Assembly (NCBI GenBank): GCA_019634385.1
Contig: JAHQVK010000105.1
Location: 1-44,712, forward strand
Direction: 5' to 3'
DNA length: 44,712 nucleotides
From: Myxococcales bacterium
Lineage (GTDB): Bacteria > Myxococcota > Kuafuiibacteriia > Kuafuiibacteriales > Kuafuiibacteriaceae
Numbering within the stretch: the stretch's first letter is position 1; each line of letters starts with the position of its first letter. The notes below the pieces were generated by a model. It saw only the letters and a program-made list of their open reading frames with translations, searched no databases and was not told the DNA's origin. The translations under genes and the position numbers were made by a program. This document shows positions 31,027 to 42,831 of this stretch, one piece after another.

Positions 31027-31121
31027 TACAGTAAAGACCTTTTGAATTGACTCTGTTAGAATCAACAAGTGGTTGCGCAACAGGGCATAGACCCGCGGAG
31101 AAGCTGGAGCTTGGGTTCAAA
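31027..31121 (+). repeat. Family C element C11, right end truncated
   Basis: Starts TACAGTAAAGACCTTTTG 16 bp after C10 and matches it closely through GCTTGGGTTCAAAC, where it breaks off. C10 and C11 share variants (GTAAAG, AACAAGTGGTTGCGCA) absent elsewhere, so they arose by local duplication. Confidence 0.85.
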
Positions 31122-31236
31122 CACCCCTACTCAATGGGTGTTTTCTTTGCCAGCAACCTGGTTACTCCCTGACCAAATTGAGCAGCAGCTCAGGTTTCAT
31201 ATTGACTGAGGAGTAGGACGATCATCACGGTAGGTT

Positions 31237-32472
31237 ATGGATCTTATCGCACTCTCCATCCCAATATTCTTCATTCTCATGGGAGTAGAGTGGGGCCTAT
31301 CTAAGTGGCGCGGCGAGGAAGTCTATCGCTTCGCGGACTCAGTTGCAAACCTCGGATGTGGTATTATCCAGCAAACGTCCAAAGCGTTCATGACTCTTCT
31401 CACTGCGGTTGGCTACGTAGTACTCTACGAAAATTATCGAGTTTTTAGTCCAAGTAGTAACGAGTGGTGGGTGTGGGTACTTTGTTTCCTCGGCGTCGAC
31501 TTCTGTTACTATTGGTTCCATCGCATGAGTCATGAATGTAATCTTCTATGGGCAGCTCACGTTGTTCATCATCAGAGCGAGGAATACAATTTAGGGGTAG
31601 CCCTAAGACAATCAGCTTTTCAGGGACTCTTCTCTTGGATCTTTTATTTACCGCTAGCAGTGATCGGGTTTTCGCCCTGGCTTGTTGGTATTATTCGGAT
31701 ATTGAATGCGCTCTACCAATTCTGGATTCATACTCAGCTGATCAATCATTTAGGACCTCTTGAGTGGATCTTTAATACACCGAGTCATCACCGGGTTCAT
31801 CATGGGCAGAATCCACAATATATCGATCGAAACCACGCTGGTACGCTGATTATTTGGGACAAGATGTTCGGAACCTTTGCTAAGGAAGACGAAAAGGTCA
31901 TCTATGGTATCACCGAACCGCCCAATAGTTGGAATCCCGTTTTTGCTAACTTCCACCATATAAAACTATCTTGGAGTCGGATGGCCTCGTCCAGACGGTG
32001 GTCAGATAAATTGAAGGTATGGTGGACCCAACCCGGTTATATACCAGAGGGCGTGAGTCATGCTGGCAAACGCACAAACTCCCAAGAGAAATATATCACA
32101 ATGGTCACGAAGCCAACGTGGATCTATGTCCTCATCCAATTTAGCATACTACTGTTTACAACTATTACGTACCTTTGGTATCAAAAAGTTCTTGCCCCAA
32201 CGGTCTTTGTAATCTGGGCCACAGCAATCATTTTCACTGCGGGCTCACTAGGAGCCTTTTTGGACCATCAACGTTGGAGTTTATGGGCAGAAACCATTCG
32301 TCTGCCGCTGATCACTCTGATGGCAGTCTGCCTATTTCCCGGGATCCTGCTCAAGCCTCTCCCACTATTTGCGCTCACTACCCTTGGCCTACTATCCCTC
32401 TATATTCTCCGATGGGCCGAAATTTCAGCCAAGCCGGATGTGTCGCGATTCAGCGGAAAGAACTTGGGTTGA
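31237..32472 (+). CDS. Fatty acid hydroxylase/sterol desaturase family membrane enzyme (alkylglycerol-monooxygenase-like)
   Basis: A 411-residue integral membrane di-iron oxygenase. The histidine boxes are H95-R-M-S-H99, H108-V-V-H111-H112 and H184-H185-R-V-H188-H189, the pattern of the sterol desaturase/fatty acid hydroxylase superfamily. The N-terminal VYRFADSVANLGCGIIQQ and the long C-terminal helical part (from about 285) make it most like the alkylglycerol monooxygenase/TMEM195 subgroup, which cleaves ether lipids in animals; the bacterial substrate is unknown. Several membrane helices are visible (5-20, 50-68, 77-92, 285-390). The start is ATG 31237 with a weak TAGG site. The last codons (about FSGKNLG) and the stop fall within repeat C12. 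It is convergent with a second enzyme of the same superfamily. Confidence 0.9.
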   Translation: MDLIALSIPIFFILMGVEWGLSKWRGEEVYRFADSVANLGCGIIQQTSKAFMTLLTAVGYVVLYENYRVFSPSSNEWWVWVLCFLGVDFCYYWFHRMSHECNLLWAAHVVHHQSEEYNLGVALRQSAFQGLFSWIFYLPLAVIGFSPWLVGIIRILNALYQFWIHTQLINHLGPLEWIFNTPSHHRVHHGQNPQYIDRNHAGTLIIWDKMFGTFAKEDEKVIYGITEPPNSWNPVFANFHHIKLSWSRMASSRRWSDKLKVWWTQPGYIPEGVSHAGKRTNSQEKYITMVTKPTWIYVLIQFSILLFTTITYLWYQKVLAPTVFVIWATAIIFTAGSLGAFLDHQRWSLWAETIRLPLITLMAVCLFPGILLKPLPLFALTTLGLLSLYILRWAEISAKPDVSRFSGKNLG

Positions 32473-32557
32473 ACCCAAGTTCCTGCTTCTACGCCGGGCT
32501 ATGCCCCGCTGCGCGACTCCTTGTTGATTCTTACAGAATCAAGGGGTCTTTGCTGTA
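32448..32557 (-). repeat. Family C element C12, overlapping a stop codon
   Basis: Reverse orientation, from a degenerate TTCAGCGGAAAGAACTTGGG to AAGGGGTCTTTGCTGTA. It contains the TGA (32470-32472) ending the upstream hydroxylase-family gene and lies between convergent genes. Confidence 0.88.
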
Positions 32558-32635
32558 GTCCTTCTCCACCAAAACAGTCCACAGGACACAGACAAGCTCC
32601 GCAGCCCACACCTACAACCACAAGTTCCAGCTGTG

Positions 32636-33532
32636 CTATGGCAACGCCAACCCGTAGCCAATAGCTATAATCAAGAGCCCAAGGAGGACATTTATCGTCG
32701 GCCTCGCGCCATGGGTGGATACCAAACGAGTCAGTGGCCAAGCCGTGTGACCAAAGAAATGCGAAGGAAATGCCTCAACACCGGGAAAGCCGAGCCTTTT
32801 AGGGGGGGTTGTCGGAATTTTGGCGGTGCCGAAAATCCAATCCCAGAGACTAAAGATGATACCGAAATTCACGGTGCTCTTATCATCCCCCTCATAGTCG
32901 TGGTGCCACAGATGCATCCGGGGACTGTTTAATAGGTACCTAAACCGCCCATAATCCCAAGCCAAGTTCGCGTGATTTAGGTGACCAATTAGGGTCCCAA
33001 AGATGGCATGAAACAAAATGGCTTCCATCCCAAAGCCAAACCACGCGAGGGGCAGAAAGAGGACAAACCGATAGACTACCACTTCCGTCCACTGAAAACG
33101 AAAAGAGACGATCCAATCCATCTCACCGTCTACAACTGAGTGGTGAGTCTTATGAAACTCCCAAAGCAGAGGGACCCGGTGTAGTAGGTTATGCACACAC
33201 CACTGCATAAAGTCGATGGCAAAGAGGGCCACCACAATCTGTAGTATCGCCGGCCACCCTACTGCCACCTGTCGATAGACACTCTCAGTAAGGCCCATAG
33301 CCGACAGCCAACCATCGATATGTGGCAACAAGTGACGGGTCGCGATGCCGTACATAATCACGCCCAGAAAGTGACCATTGAACACCAAATGAAGGAGGTC
33401 ACTCCACAGTCCCGGCCTCAGTAGAGGCTGTTCAGTTCGGAGCTTAAAACCCCATTCTACGACAGCAATCACCAGTGAGAGCGCCGCCAGGGCAACCGGA
33501 TAAAACCAAGGACTTTGGATAGCGTCGATCAT
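32636..33532 (-). CDS. Sterol desaturase family membrane hydroxylase
   Basis: A 298-residue membrane di-iron enzyme. The histidine boxes are H114-N-L-L-H118, H127-K-T-H130-H131 and H207-L-W-H210-H211, as in C-5 sterol desaturase/fatty-acid hydroxylase family proteins. Hydrophobic helices lie at about 10-28, 50-65, 95-112, 150-185 and 280-297. It is shorter than, and only distantly similar to, the convergent enzyme at 31237, so the two are not a recent duplication. The substrate could be a fatty acid, hopanoid or carotenoid-type lipid. The start is ATG 33532. It diverges from ahcY across 175 bp, which must contain both promoters. Confidence 0.88.
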   Translation of the reverse strand: MIDAIQSPWFYPVALAALSLVIAVVEWGFKLRTEQPLLRPGLWSDLLHLVFNGHFLGVIMYGIATRHLLPHIDGWLSAMGLTESVYRQVAVGWPAILQIVVALFAIDFMQWCVHNLLHRVPLLWEFHKTHHSVVDGEMDWIVSFRFQWTEVVVYRFVLFLPLAWFGFGMEAILFHAIFGTLIGHLNHANLAWDYGRFRYLLNSPRMHLWHHDYEGDDKSTVNFGIIFSLWDWIFGTAKIPTTPPKRLGFPGVEAFPSHFFGHTAWPLTRLVSTHGARPTINVLLGLLIIAIGYGLALP

Positions 33533-33707
33533 AGCACCAGCCGAGTAAAAGCGGTGAGCTCAACCTGAGCTAGGCCCATTTGACCCTCGACCGACAAGCT
33601 TTCATCCTCGACGGCATCTAGATGTTCTGTTAATACGGATGTACGGATGAAGGCCAGTTGTTGCCTCTATTCGACCTCTATCTCCCGAGGAATAAAGCGA
33701 AAACACC

Positions 33708-35030
33708 ATGGACCAGACGGATAAGTACAAGGTTAAAGACCTCTCCCTCGCCGAGTTCGGCCGAAAAGAAATAGCTATTGCTGAGAACGAAATGCCCGGT
33801 TTGATGGCTCTCCGGAAAGAGTTCGGAGCACAGCAGCCACTAGCTGGGGCACGGATTGCTGGATGTCTGCACATGACCATCCAGACCGCGGTCCTCATTG
33901 AAACCCTTAAGGAGCTCGGTGCCGAGGTTACTTGGACCTCGTGTAACATCTACTCCACCCAAGACCACGCTGCCGCGGCCATCGCTGCTTCCGGCGTTCC
34001 AGTATATGCCTGGAAAGGGGAGACCGAGGAAGAATACGAGTGGTGCATACACCAACAACTCACCGCATTTACCAGCGGCAAAGGGCCGAATATGATCCTC
34101 GACGATGGGGGCGACCTAACTCTCATCGCTCACCAACAGTTTCCCCAGCTATTTGACGGAAAGGACCCCATCCGAGGCATATCAGAAGAGACGACCACCG
34201 GCGTGCATCGCCTATACGACATGGAGCGACAAGGTGCGCTCAAATGTCCGGCAATAAACGTCAATGACTCTGTAACCAAATCAAAGTTCGACAACCTTTA
34301 TGGCTGCCGCGAATCCGGTCTTGACGGCATCCGACGGGCTACCGACGTCATGGTCGCCGGAAAGGTGGCTGTTGTTGCTGGTTTCGGAGATGTGGGCAAG
34401 GGTGTAGCCGACTCGCTCCGCTCAAGTGGAGCGAGGGTCATTGTCACCGAAGTTGACCCGATTTGCGCTCTCCAGGCAGCCATGATGGGCTACCAGGTCA
34501 CCACGATGGACAAAGCCGCCCCGCAGGGTGATATCTTCGTCACCTGCACCGGCTGCGATGATGTCATCGGCAAACAGCATCTACAGGTGATGCGGCACGA
34601 AGCGATCGTCTGCAATATCGGTCACTTTGATACCGAAATCCAAGTGAAGTGGCTGAACGAAAATCCAGAGATCACCAGGGAAGAAATCAAGCCTCAGGTT
34701 GACCACTACACCTTCCCCGACGGCAAGAAGATCATCCTTCTCGCCCAGGGAAGACTGGTTAATCTCGGTTGCGCGACCGGCCATCCGTCGTTTGTCATGA
34801 GCGCATCATTCACCAATCAAGTCCTTGCCCAGATCGAGCTGTGGAACAATCCGCAGAAGAAGGACTATCAGCGCAAGGTCTATATCCTTCCTAAACACCT
34901 TGATGAAAAAGTCGCCGCACTACACCTTGGACGACTGGGGGTAGAACTCGATACCCTGACTCAAGCGCAAGCAGACTATTTAGGAGTGGCGGTACAAGGA
35001 CCATTTAAGCCGGAGTGGTACCGATACTAA
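33708..35030 (+). CDS. ahcY: Adenosylhomocysteinase (S-adenosyl-L-homocysteine hydrolase)
   Basis: A 440-residue cytosolic enzyme that splits S-adenosylhomocysteine to adenosine and homocysteine in the activated-methyl cycle. Recognisable parts are the N-terminal [20 protein letters not shown], the substrate-domain [15 protein letters not shown], the active-site [20 protein letters not shown], the NAD-binding [20 protein letters not shown] with G-x-G-x-x-G, and the C-terminal KPEWYRY (family usually K-P-x-x-Y-R-Y). Length is normal. GAGGA lies about 14 nt before the ATG. It is a monocistronic unit, bounded downstream by repeat A7. The methyltransferase at 35412 is a plausible source of its substrate but is not specifically linked. 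Confidence 0.97.
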   Translation: MDQTDKYKVKDLSLAEFGRKEIAIAENEMPGLMALRKEFGAQQPLAGARIAGCLHMTIQTAVLIETLKELGAEVTWTSCNIYSTQDHAAAAIAASGVPVYAWKGETEEEYEWCIHQQLTAFTSGKGPNMILDDGGDLTLIAHQQFPQLFDGKDPIRGISEETTTGVHRLYDMERQGALKCPAINVNDSVTKSKFDNLYGCRESGLDGIRRATDVMVAGKVAVVAGFGDVGKGVADSLRSSGARVIVTEVDPICALQAAMMGYQVTTMDKAAPQGDIFVTCTGCDDVIGKQHLQVMRHEAIVCNIGHFDTEIQVKWLNENPEITREEIKPQVDHYTFPDGKKIILLAQGRLVNLGCATGHPSFVMSASFTNQVLAQIELWNNPQKKDYQRKVYILPKHLDEKVAALHLGRLGVELDTLTQAQADYLGVAVQGPFKPEWYRY

Positions 35031-35049
35031 AGTCTAACCCACCACCAAC

Positions 35050-35228
35050 TAGCAGCCTGTTGATTTAGCCCAGTGTGTAGCTATCGAGCCAGGCTTTTCG
35101 TGAAACGTTCTGACGACGAGGCGAGCGTACCAGGCGGTACGCGACCGAGAAGAGACTTCTTGTGGTCAGGATGTTTCACGGAAAAACCGGACGATAGATG
35201 CCTGCAGGGCTAGATCAACAGGCTGCTA
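35050..35228 (-). repeat. Family A palindromic element, copy A7
   Basis: Full-length 179-bp copy, TAGCAGCCTGTTGATTTAGC to AGATCAACAGGCTGCTA, 19 bp past the ahcY stop. Confidence 0.92.
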
Positions 35229-35374
35229 GAGCCTGTATTTAACCTCCGGACCTCGCTGTTACACAGAAAGATCTCGTACGGATTCCTCCACCAGATCAAC
35301 CGGCGGCTAGAACGTACGTGCAGCGTCCGGTCCGGTTTCCGATAGTTCCCTGCCGACTTTAAAGACCGGTCCTA
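35227..35374 (+). repeat. Degenerate family B-like relic with an A-end fragment
   Basis: TAGAGCCTGTATTTAACCTC at one end and CTTTAAAGACCGGTCCTA at the other recall family B ends. Inside, AGATCAACCGGCGGCTAG (about 35293-35310) is a family A end. It shares its first TA with A7. Probably an old composite. Confidence 0.4.
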
Positions 35375-35411
35375 AAAGCTCCGTGATATTGTCATTTCAT
35401 GGTTGATTTTC

Positions 35412-36110
35412 ATGCATCCCATTGATGTGCGCAACCTACAGTTCTATGAGACCGTAGGTGACTCATTCTCACAAACTCGAAACTTCCCTTGGCAGGGTTG
35501 GCATACCATCGTGTGGCCATCACAGCCCATCCTCAGCGTGCTTGATATTGGATGTGGGAACGGCCGACTCTATCCATTTCTGGCCAAACGATACGCCAAA
35601 CTCAGTTATACCGGCGTGGACTTTAGTCCCACGCTCTTAGCCTACGCGGCAAAAAACATTCAGACATACGGTCGACCACAAGATGAAACTACTCTGATTC
35701 AACAGGATATCCATGACCTTCCTGAGTCTTTATCATCATTCGACTGCATATGTGCCTTTGGCGTGTTGCACCATGTAGCGCAGCGATCTCGTCGGCATCA
35801 ACTGATCACCAGCTTGGCGTACAGACTCTGCAGCCGCGGCCAATTATGGGTCACCCTATGGCAGTTTGCTCACGACCCCCGATTCGCTCGTCACACGGTA
35901 TCTCTGCCTGATGAAGAGGCCGTATCAACAACTATCGAACCGGGAGGACGTTGGCTGAACTTCAGTGGCGTAGGTCACCGGTACTGTGTAGATATCACTC
36001 CAGAAGAAATCACCCAGTCGGCGGCAATGAGTGATCTCAGGTTGCTGAACAGATTCTATGCGGATGGAAAAAGTGCTCGCCTGAATATCTATCTTGGCTT
36101 CACCCCTTAG
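35412..36110 (+). CDS. Class I SAM-dependent methyltransferase, Trm9/ALKBH8-like
   Basis: A 232-residue methyltransferase. Motif I is VLDIGCGNGRLYPFLAKR (about 43-60), motif II TGVDFSPTLLAYA, and IQQDIHDLPE supplies the third. The opening QTRNFPWQGWHTIV and the later FGVLHHVAQRSRRHQLIT resemble the eukaryotic Trm9/ALKBH8 tRNA wobble-uridine methyltransferases (T-R-x-x-x-W and V-L-H-H-x-x-x-x-R-R). Whether this bacterial relative modifies tRNA is inference. ATG 35412 is preferred over an in-frame TTG at 35403; neither has a good ribosome site. It is a single gene between A7 and the convergent pectate lyase. Confidence 0.82.
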   Translation: MHPIDVRNLQFYETVGDSFSQTRNFPWQGWHTIVWPSQPILSVLDIGCGNGRLYPFLAKRYAKLSYTGVDFSPTLLAYAAKNIQTYGRPQDETTLIQQDIHDLPESLSSFDCICAFGVLHHVAQRSRRHQLITSLAYRLCSRGQLWVTLWQFAHDPRFARHTVSLPDEEAVSTTIEPGGRWLNFSGVGHRYCVDITPEEITQSAAMSDLRLLNRFYADGKSARLNIYLGFTP

Positions 36111-36473
36111 CCATCAGCACACAAACGGCCTCAGACCACAAAAAACGGATGGCTGCCATCAGCTGGTTGAGCTAACCCAGTGATGATATCGCGGCTGGCG
36201 TTCTGTAACACTACGTGAAGCGTTTTTTCTGCTAAACAGCCTCAATTCAAGTGGCCGTTGCTGTGGCACGCATTCATCGTAGGCCTGCGATGAGTTAGGG
36301 TGGCCCCAAGCGGCCAAAATAACCCCAGAGTGGGCGGCACTCGGCTACGAAGAAAGTTTCGCCTAATGATAGGGACACTTTGTCAGCGCTCTAATCTACA
36401 GCCGGCGCTGGAACCAAGCGACGAGAACTCCGACACTCGGTTCCGGGCCGACCAAGTCTGGCACCAACGAGAA
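36111..36473. other. Intergenic region between convergent genes, nothing recognised
   Basis: 363 bp between the methyltransferase and the pectate lyase stops. No copy of families A-D and no clear terminator hairpin with a T-run was found. It is one of few gaps of this size without a repeat. Confidence 0.4.
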
Positions 36474-38999
<2,526 letters not shown>

Positions 39000-39057
39000 A
39001 GCTAAAATAAGAGTTATTTTTTCGACCTTAACATTTGTGGAATATGGGTAGCTAGAG

Positions 39058-39069
39058 GTTGTATACAAC
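39058..39069. promoter_or_regulatory. Possible operator, perfect 12-bp palindrome
   Basis: GTTGTATACAAC lies 58 bp before the pectate lyase ATG. Its T-T-G-T-A-T-A-C-A-A core resembles operators of GntR/FadR-type regulators, including uronate regulators of the UxuR/ExuR kind. Palindromes of this length also occur by chance, so this is a suggestion from position and core sequence. Confidence 0.4.
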
Positions 39070-39563
39070 ACCTAGCTCAGCCTGGACAAAGTGCGTACCC
39101 ATCGTAATAAATTTGCGTTGGCCCGACGTGTCCATGCCTACCGTCATAGACTATTTCATACAATACCAAGGAAAACGCAGGTGGACAATGCTACGCTTGG
39201 TAACGCACCCAAATCTCGTTTTCCATAAGTGCGTTAATGCATTAATTAATACTGTAGAATAACGAGGGTATGTAGCTCAACTCGGCAAGGAACTATTACG
39301 TAGACTCCCGTGCCTGAAGTTTAGGCTTCCAGTACGGCTAGCTTTTGCTTGCTGGAAAAAAGTTCTAAAGGATCTAAACCACTGGGCATTCGGGTACTTT
39401 AAGCAAAACCGAGCCCGGCCAATATTGCCATCCCGACGGAAGAATGGGGTAGCTAATTCTCTAGATATTCAGGTGCTTTGGGGGAGAATAAGACCGCCTT
39501 GATCTACCTTCGCCATCTCCTCTGAGGAAGGAGGAAGCTACACCACTGGACATTCGAGCTTTC
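39070..39563. other. AT-rich upstream region, no gene recognised
   Basis: Sequence between the pectate lyase leader and repeat C13. No copy of families A-D and no convincing gene. The short open frames here lack any recognisable feature. Confidence 0.35.
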
Positions 39564-39676
39564 TACAGCAAAGACCACTTGAATTGATTCTGTTAGAGTC
39601 AACATGCGGTCGCGCAGCGGGGCATAGACTCGCGGAGAAGCTAGACTTGGGTTCAACCCAAGTTCTTTCTGCTGTA
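39564..39676 (+). repeat. Family C palindromic element, copy C13
   Basis: 113 bp, TACAGCAAAGACCACTTG to GTTCTTTCTGCTGTA, with both outer hairpins. Downstream, CTTGGCATATCTTAGCC is directly repeated at about 39694 and 39775 in a non-coding stretch. Confidence 0.92.
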
Positions 39677-39910
39677 AGTAAAGAGCAGCCTTGGCATATC
39701 TTAGCCATCTCTCGCCGGACCAAGGAGGAAGTTGCGTTACCGGATATGCATATCTTTTATGGAGAAAAGTGGACTTGGCATATCTTAGCCCCCCTAAAGG
39801 ACGTACTTGGATGATGCAGGGTAGCTCCCGAAAGGGAGGAACCCAAAAGCTCTCACCGGACCACAATAAAGATTGAGGCGGTAGGTGAAAGGTGGACAAC
39901 AACAGCAGGT

Positions 39911-40092
39911 TAGGGCGTGTCTTTACACTCCAGCGACGGAGATGACGCTGGAGTGTGTGTGAGGGTTTGGCCCCGGAGGGCGAGGACGGGATGTACTGGG
40001 CCGAGGGGACGGAAAGGGTGACGAAGCCACCGACCACTAACCAACGCCGGATACAAGTCAGAACGCGGGCCGGAGCTTAAAGACACGCCCTA
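39911..40092 (+). repeat. Family B palindromic element, copy B7
   Basis: 182 bp, TAGGGCGTGTCTTTACAC to CTTAAAGACACGCCCTA. Confidence 0.93.
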
Positions 40093-40262
40093 TAGGGTAC
40101 AATACTCTCCGAGTATGTAGTCCCGACCAAAAGGATAAAGCTGAGGCACTGGTTGGCATGAACATCAACCGTTGCCGTGAGTAGCATATCACTGAAATCG
40201 CGGTCCCCAAACTCACCTGAAGACCTCCGCTAATACTGTGGCCTGAGGTGTCGGGTGTCGTC

Positions 40263-40447
40263 TAGGGCGTGTCTTTACACTCCGGCGGCGGAGATGACTC
40301 CAAGGCCCGGGTTTGGGAGGGTTCGGCCCCGGAGGGAGGGTACTGGATTCACCCGACTGAGGAGACCGAAAGGGGGCGAAGCCACCAACCACTTACATTC
40401 GCTGCATACAAGTCAGAACACGGTCCAGAGCTTAATGACATGCCCTA
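40263..40447 (+). repeat. Family B palindromic element, copy B8
   Basis: 185 bp, TAGGGCGTGTCTTTACAC to CTTAATGACATGCCCTA; the right end has two changes. It lies 59 bp beyond the stop of the GH43-like gene and shares the TTTACAC variant with B7. Confidence 0.92.
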
Positions 40448-40506
40448 GCTTGTTGCAGCTGATTCAAGATCGTTATATCTGGCATGAATCAGCTGCTCGT
40501 CGAGAT

Positions 40507-42138
40507 CTAACCGGCCTGATAGCGGACGCTGTGAATACGAACTTGCCCCTCTCCTGATGCGTAACATCCAGGCCGGAGACTTAAGAAGTCGTAGGCGACA
40601 TTGTGATGGTAGCCAGAGACCTCCATCTGTGTGCCAAACTTCGTCCACCTTACACCATCAATAGCGTAATGAATGGTTACAATGTGATGGTTGTTCTCAA
40701 GACGGATAGATAATTTACGACCGAGGCCGGGTGGGGATTTCAATCGTCTCTCGAGACCGTAGCGGTGCATCACCAAGCCGTTGGTGTCAAAACCCAAACC
40801 ACAATACAAACGCCGACTATAAAACAGTAGCACGCCGCCGCGGGCGTTATCTTCGATTTCCAGATCGGCCTCAAAGAGGTAGTGCTGATCTCCCACAATG
40901 AAAGTAAGTGGTGAACAATCATAGGGCTCCTCACCTTTTGCCCGAAGCACCAACCCGCCCTCTTCAAACCTCAGCCGGTTCATTTCACTCGGTCCCGGGT
41001 CATAGAAGGCCCAATGCGTACGCAGCTGGGTTTGCGAAAAATCGTCGGAGAGTGGAACACCATGGGGTACCGCGAACGCCTCTGGCTTCGGTAGCGGACT
41101 CGAAAGATCGCCCCCTGTTACTCGAAACCAGCCATCCTCAGTCCATACGATTGGATCTAGTAACGCCTGACGTCCGAGCGTCCAGTACCCATTCTCGTAA
41201 CCATGGTAGACCAGAAAAAACGTATCACCTGGGCCTTCAACCAACGTGGCATGTCCGCGCGACCACCATTTCTCGGCGGTGGATTGGGTACGAACAACTG
41301 GATTGTGCGGTGCATCTTCCCAAGGGCCGTGAATTGAGCGTGAACGGGCAAGTACGACCATATGCCCGGTCGGTGGTCCTGCGGTCCCTCCAACCGCGAG
41401 GATCATGTAGAACCATTCGCCGCGCTGATAAATTTTTGGCCCCTCAGGAGAAAAGCTCTCTGTCACCCAGTCCTCAGGATAACGCCAGGGGTCGTACACA
41501 TGTTCGACGGGGCCTGCAGTCGCAAGCCCGTCGCTTCGTAGGCGAACCCGATCACCGTTACTCAGAAATAGATACCGCTGTCCATCTTCACCTACTGCAT
41601 GACCGGGGTCGATATGATTGGGCAGGTGGAGATCAATGGGCTCACTCCATGGCCCAGTCATCTCGTCCGCATAGATGACATAAATGGATCGTTTCCTAGG
41701 CGAGCGCGCGGGAATATAAATATAGTAGCGGCCCTCATGTTTTACCAGCTCACAAGCCCAAACCGAGCCAATAGGCGTATGAAGAGCAGGACCCAACGGT
41801 TGCCAGTTTATTAGATCCTTCGAATGCCAAATAATGATCCCTGGGTAGGCGTCGAAGGACGAGAAGGTCATGTAGTAGTCCTCTCCATCCTTGAGTATGG
41901 TCGGGTCTGGATGATCCCCTGCCATGATTGGGTTGAGAAAAGTGCCATTTCCCAAGTCCGCTTTACGTTGTCCCTCTATACCCCGCGCCCACTCGTTCGT
42001 TGCTGACGTAGGCAAACAATTGGGCTGGGGCGCTTCGGATGAGGGAGCTTCAAACGAACGAGGAGCCGCCGTAGCACAGGCGGCAGCACTGCTGGCTGCC
42101 ATCGCTTCAAGCGCTCTCCGCCGGGTGATCTTGGTCAT
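40507..42138 (-). CDS. Tat-exported GH43-like glycoside hydrolase
   Basis: A 543-residue exported enzyme. The N-terminus MTKITRRRALEAMAASSAAA is a twin-arginine (Tat) signal. The five-bladed propeller domain (about 60-345) has the GH43 signatures: FLNPIMAGDHPDPTILKDGE with the general base D78, NHIDPGHAVGEDGQRYLF with the pKa-modulating aspartate, and VTESFSPEGPKIY with the acid glutamate. A C-terminal beta-sandwich (about 350-543, SDDFSQTQLRTHWAFYDPGP onward) matches the GH43 C2/beta-xylosidase type. Typical activities are beta-xylosidase or alpha-arabinofuranosidase; which one is not determined. The start is ATG 42138. It lies alone, about 3 kb from the pectate lyase on the same strand. Confidence 0.93.
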   Translation of the reverse strand: MTKITRRRALEAMAASSAAACATAAPRSFEAPSSEAPQPNCLPTSATNEWARGIEGQRKADLGNGTFLNPIMAGDHPDPTILKDGEDYYMTFSSFDAYPGIIIWHSKDLINWQPLGPALHTPIGSVWACELVKHEGRYYIYIPARSPRKRSIYVIYADEMTGPWSEPIDLHLPNHIDPGHAVGEDGQRYLFLSNGDRVRLRSDGLATAGPVEHVYDPWRYPEDWVTESFSPEGPKIYQRGEWFYMILAVGGTAGPPTGHMVVLARSRSIHGPWEDAPHNPVVRTQSTAEKWWSRGHATLVEGPGDTFFLVYHGYENGYWTLGRQALLDPIVWTEDGWFRVTGGDLSSPLPKPEAFAVPHGVPLSDDFSQTQLRTHWAFYDPGPSEMNRLRFEEGGLVLRAKGEEPYDCSPLTFIVGDQHYLFEADLEIEDNARGGVLLFYSRRLYCGLGFDTNGLVMHRYGLERRLKSPPGLGRKLSIRLENNHHIVTIHYAIDGVRWTKFGTQMEVSGYHHNVAYDFLSLRPGCYASGEGQVRIHSVRYQAG

Positions 42139-42250
42139 AATCCCCTTTTATCAGGCTTTATACAGTGGGTCGCTACAGAGGAGTCTATGTAAGAAATTTA
42201 TCAAACAAAACCTACCTCACCTCACCAGCGCTGACGGCACAAGAGCGGTA

Positions 42251-42364
42251 ACACAGCAGAAATCCCTTGGGTTGAACCCAAGTTCCTGCTTCTACGCCGG
42301 ACTATGCCCCACTGCGTGACCCCTTGGTCATTCTTACTGAATCCATTCAAGTGGTTTTGCTGTA
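42251..42364 (-). repeat. Family C palindromic element, copy C14
   Basis: Reverse orientation, ACACAGCAGAAATCCCTTGG to AAGTGGTTTTGCTGTA, 113 bp upstream of the GH43-like start, so within its likely promoter region. Confidence 0.9.
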
Positions 42365-42447
42365 GTCTCATACCGATAATCCTTGTCAAAGCTAGATCTC
42401 CCATTTTCAAGCGGGCGGCGACGTACCCTATTCCCCAATAGTTAATT

Positions 42448-42633
42448 TAGGGCGTGTCTTTACCCTCCGGCTGGGTAGCCGACGCCGTAGCCCGTGTTTG
42501 TGAAAGGTCGGCCCCGGAGAGAGGGGACTGGATGTACCCGGCCGAGGGAACCGAAACGGTGGCGAAGCCATCGACCACTCACACACGCTGAACACAAATC
42601 AGAACGCGGGCAGGACCTTAAAGACACGCCCTA
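42448..42633 (+). repeat. Family B palindromic element, copy B9
   Basis: 186 bp, TAGGGCGTGTCTTTACCC to CCTTAAAGACACGCCCTA. Confidence 0.93.
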
Positions 42634-42665
42634 GTTAGCCACTTATGAACCCACACCGAAGAGCT

Positions 42666-42779
42666 TAGAGCCAAGCGCACTTGAGTTGAGCATCTAGCTC
42701 CGCTCACATGCGCCCGCAGCATGACCCAGCCAAACCTAGAATCAAGAACTCGGGTTCAACTCAAGTGCGCTTGGCTGTA
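42666..42779. repeat. Family C-like palindrome with novel arms
   Basis: 114 bp. Arms TAGAGCCAAGCGCACTTGAG and its near-perfect complement ending AAGTGCGCTTGGCTGTA pair over about 26 bp. Length, the TA...TA ends and CGGGTTCAACTCAAG match family C, but the arm sequence is changed on both sides together. Confidence 0.7.
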
Positions 42780-42782
42780 GGA

Positions 42783-42831
42783 CGGACCCTTGCGATCCGA
42801 TCACCCATCCCACTTTTCCGATGGCCTGCTA
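42783..42831 (-). repeat. Family D end fragment
   Basis: About 49 bp ending ACTTTTCCGATGGCCTGCTA, one end of family D; the rest is missing. It is fused directly to half a B element. Confidence 0.75.

Noticed and set aside
32499..32741. 80-codon minus-strand frame overlapping C12
   Set aside because: It lies across a repeat and the 3' end of the hydroxylase gene in another frame; codon content is not protein-like.
33533..33707. SAH riboswitch upstream of ahcY
   Set aside because: I could not find the conserved GAGG-GCG core and pseudoknot arrangement in the leader; only a weak ribosome site is clear.
39504..40037. 177-codon minus-strand open frame
   Set aside because: It runs through repeats C13 and B7 and has no protein-like features; it is an accident of the palindromes.
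40908..41678. 256-codon plus-strand frame opposite the GH43-like gene
   Set aside because: It is the antisense shadow of a well-supported enzyme gene and encodes an arginine- and proline-rich chain of no known family.
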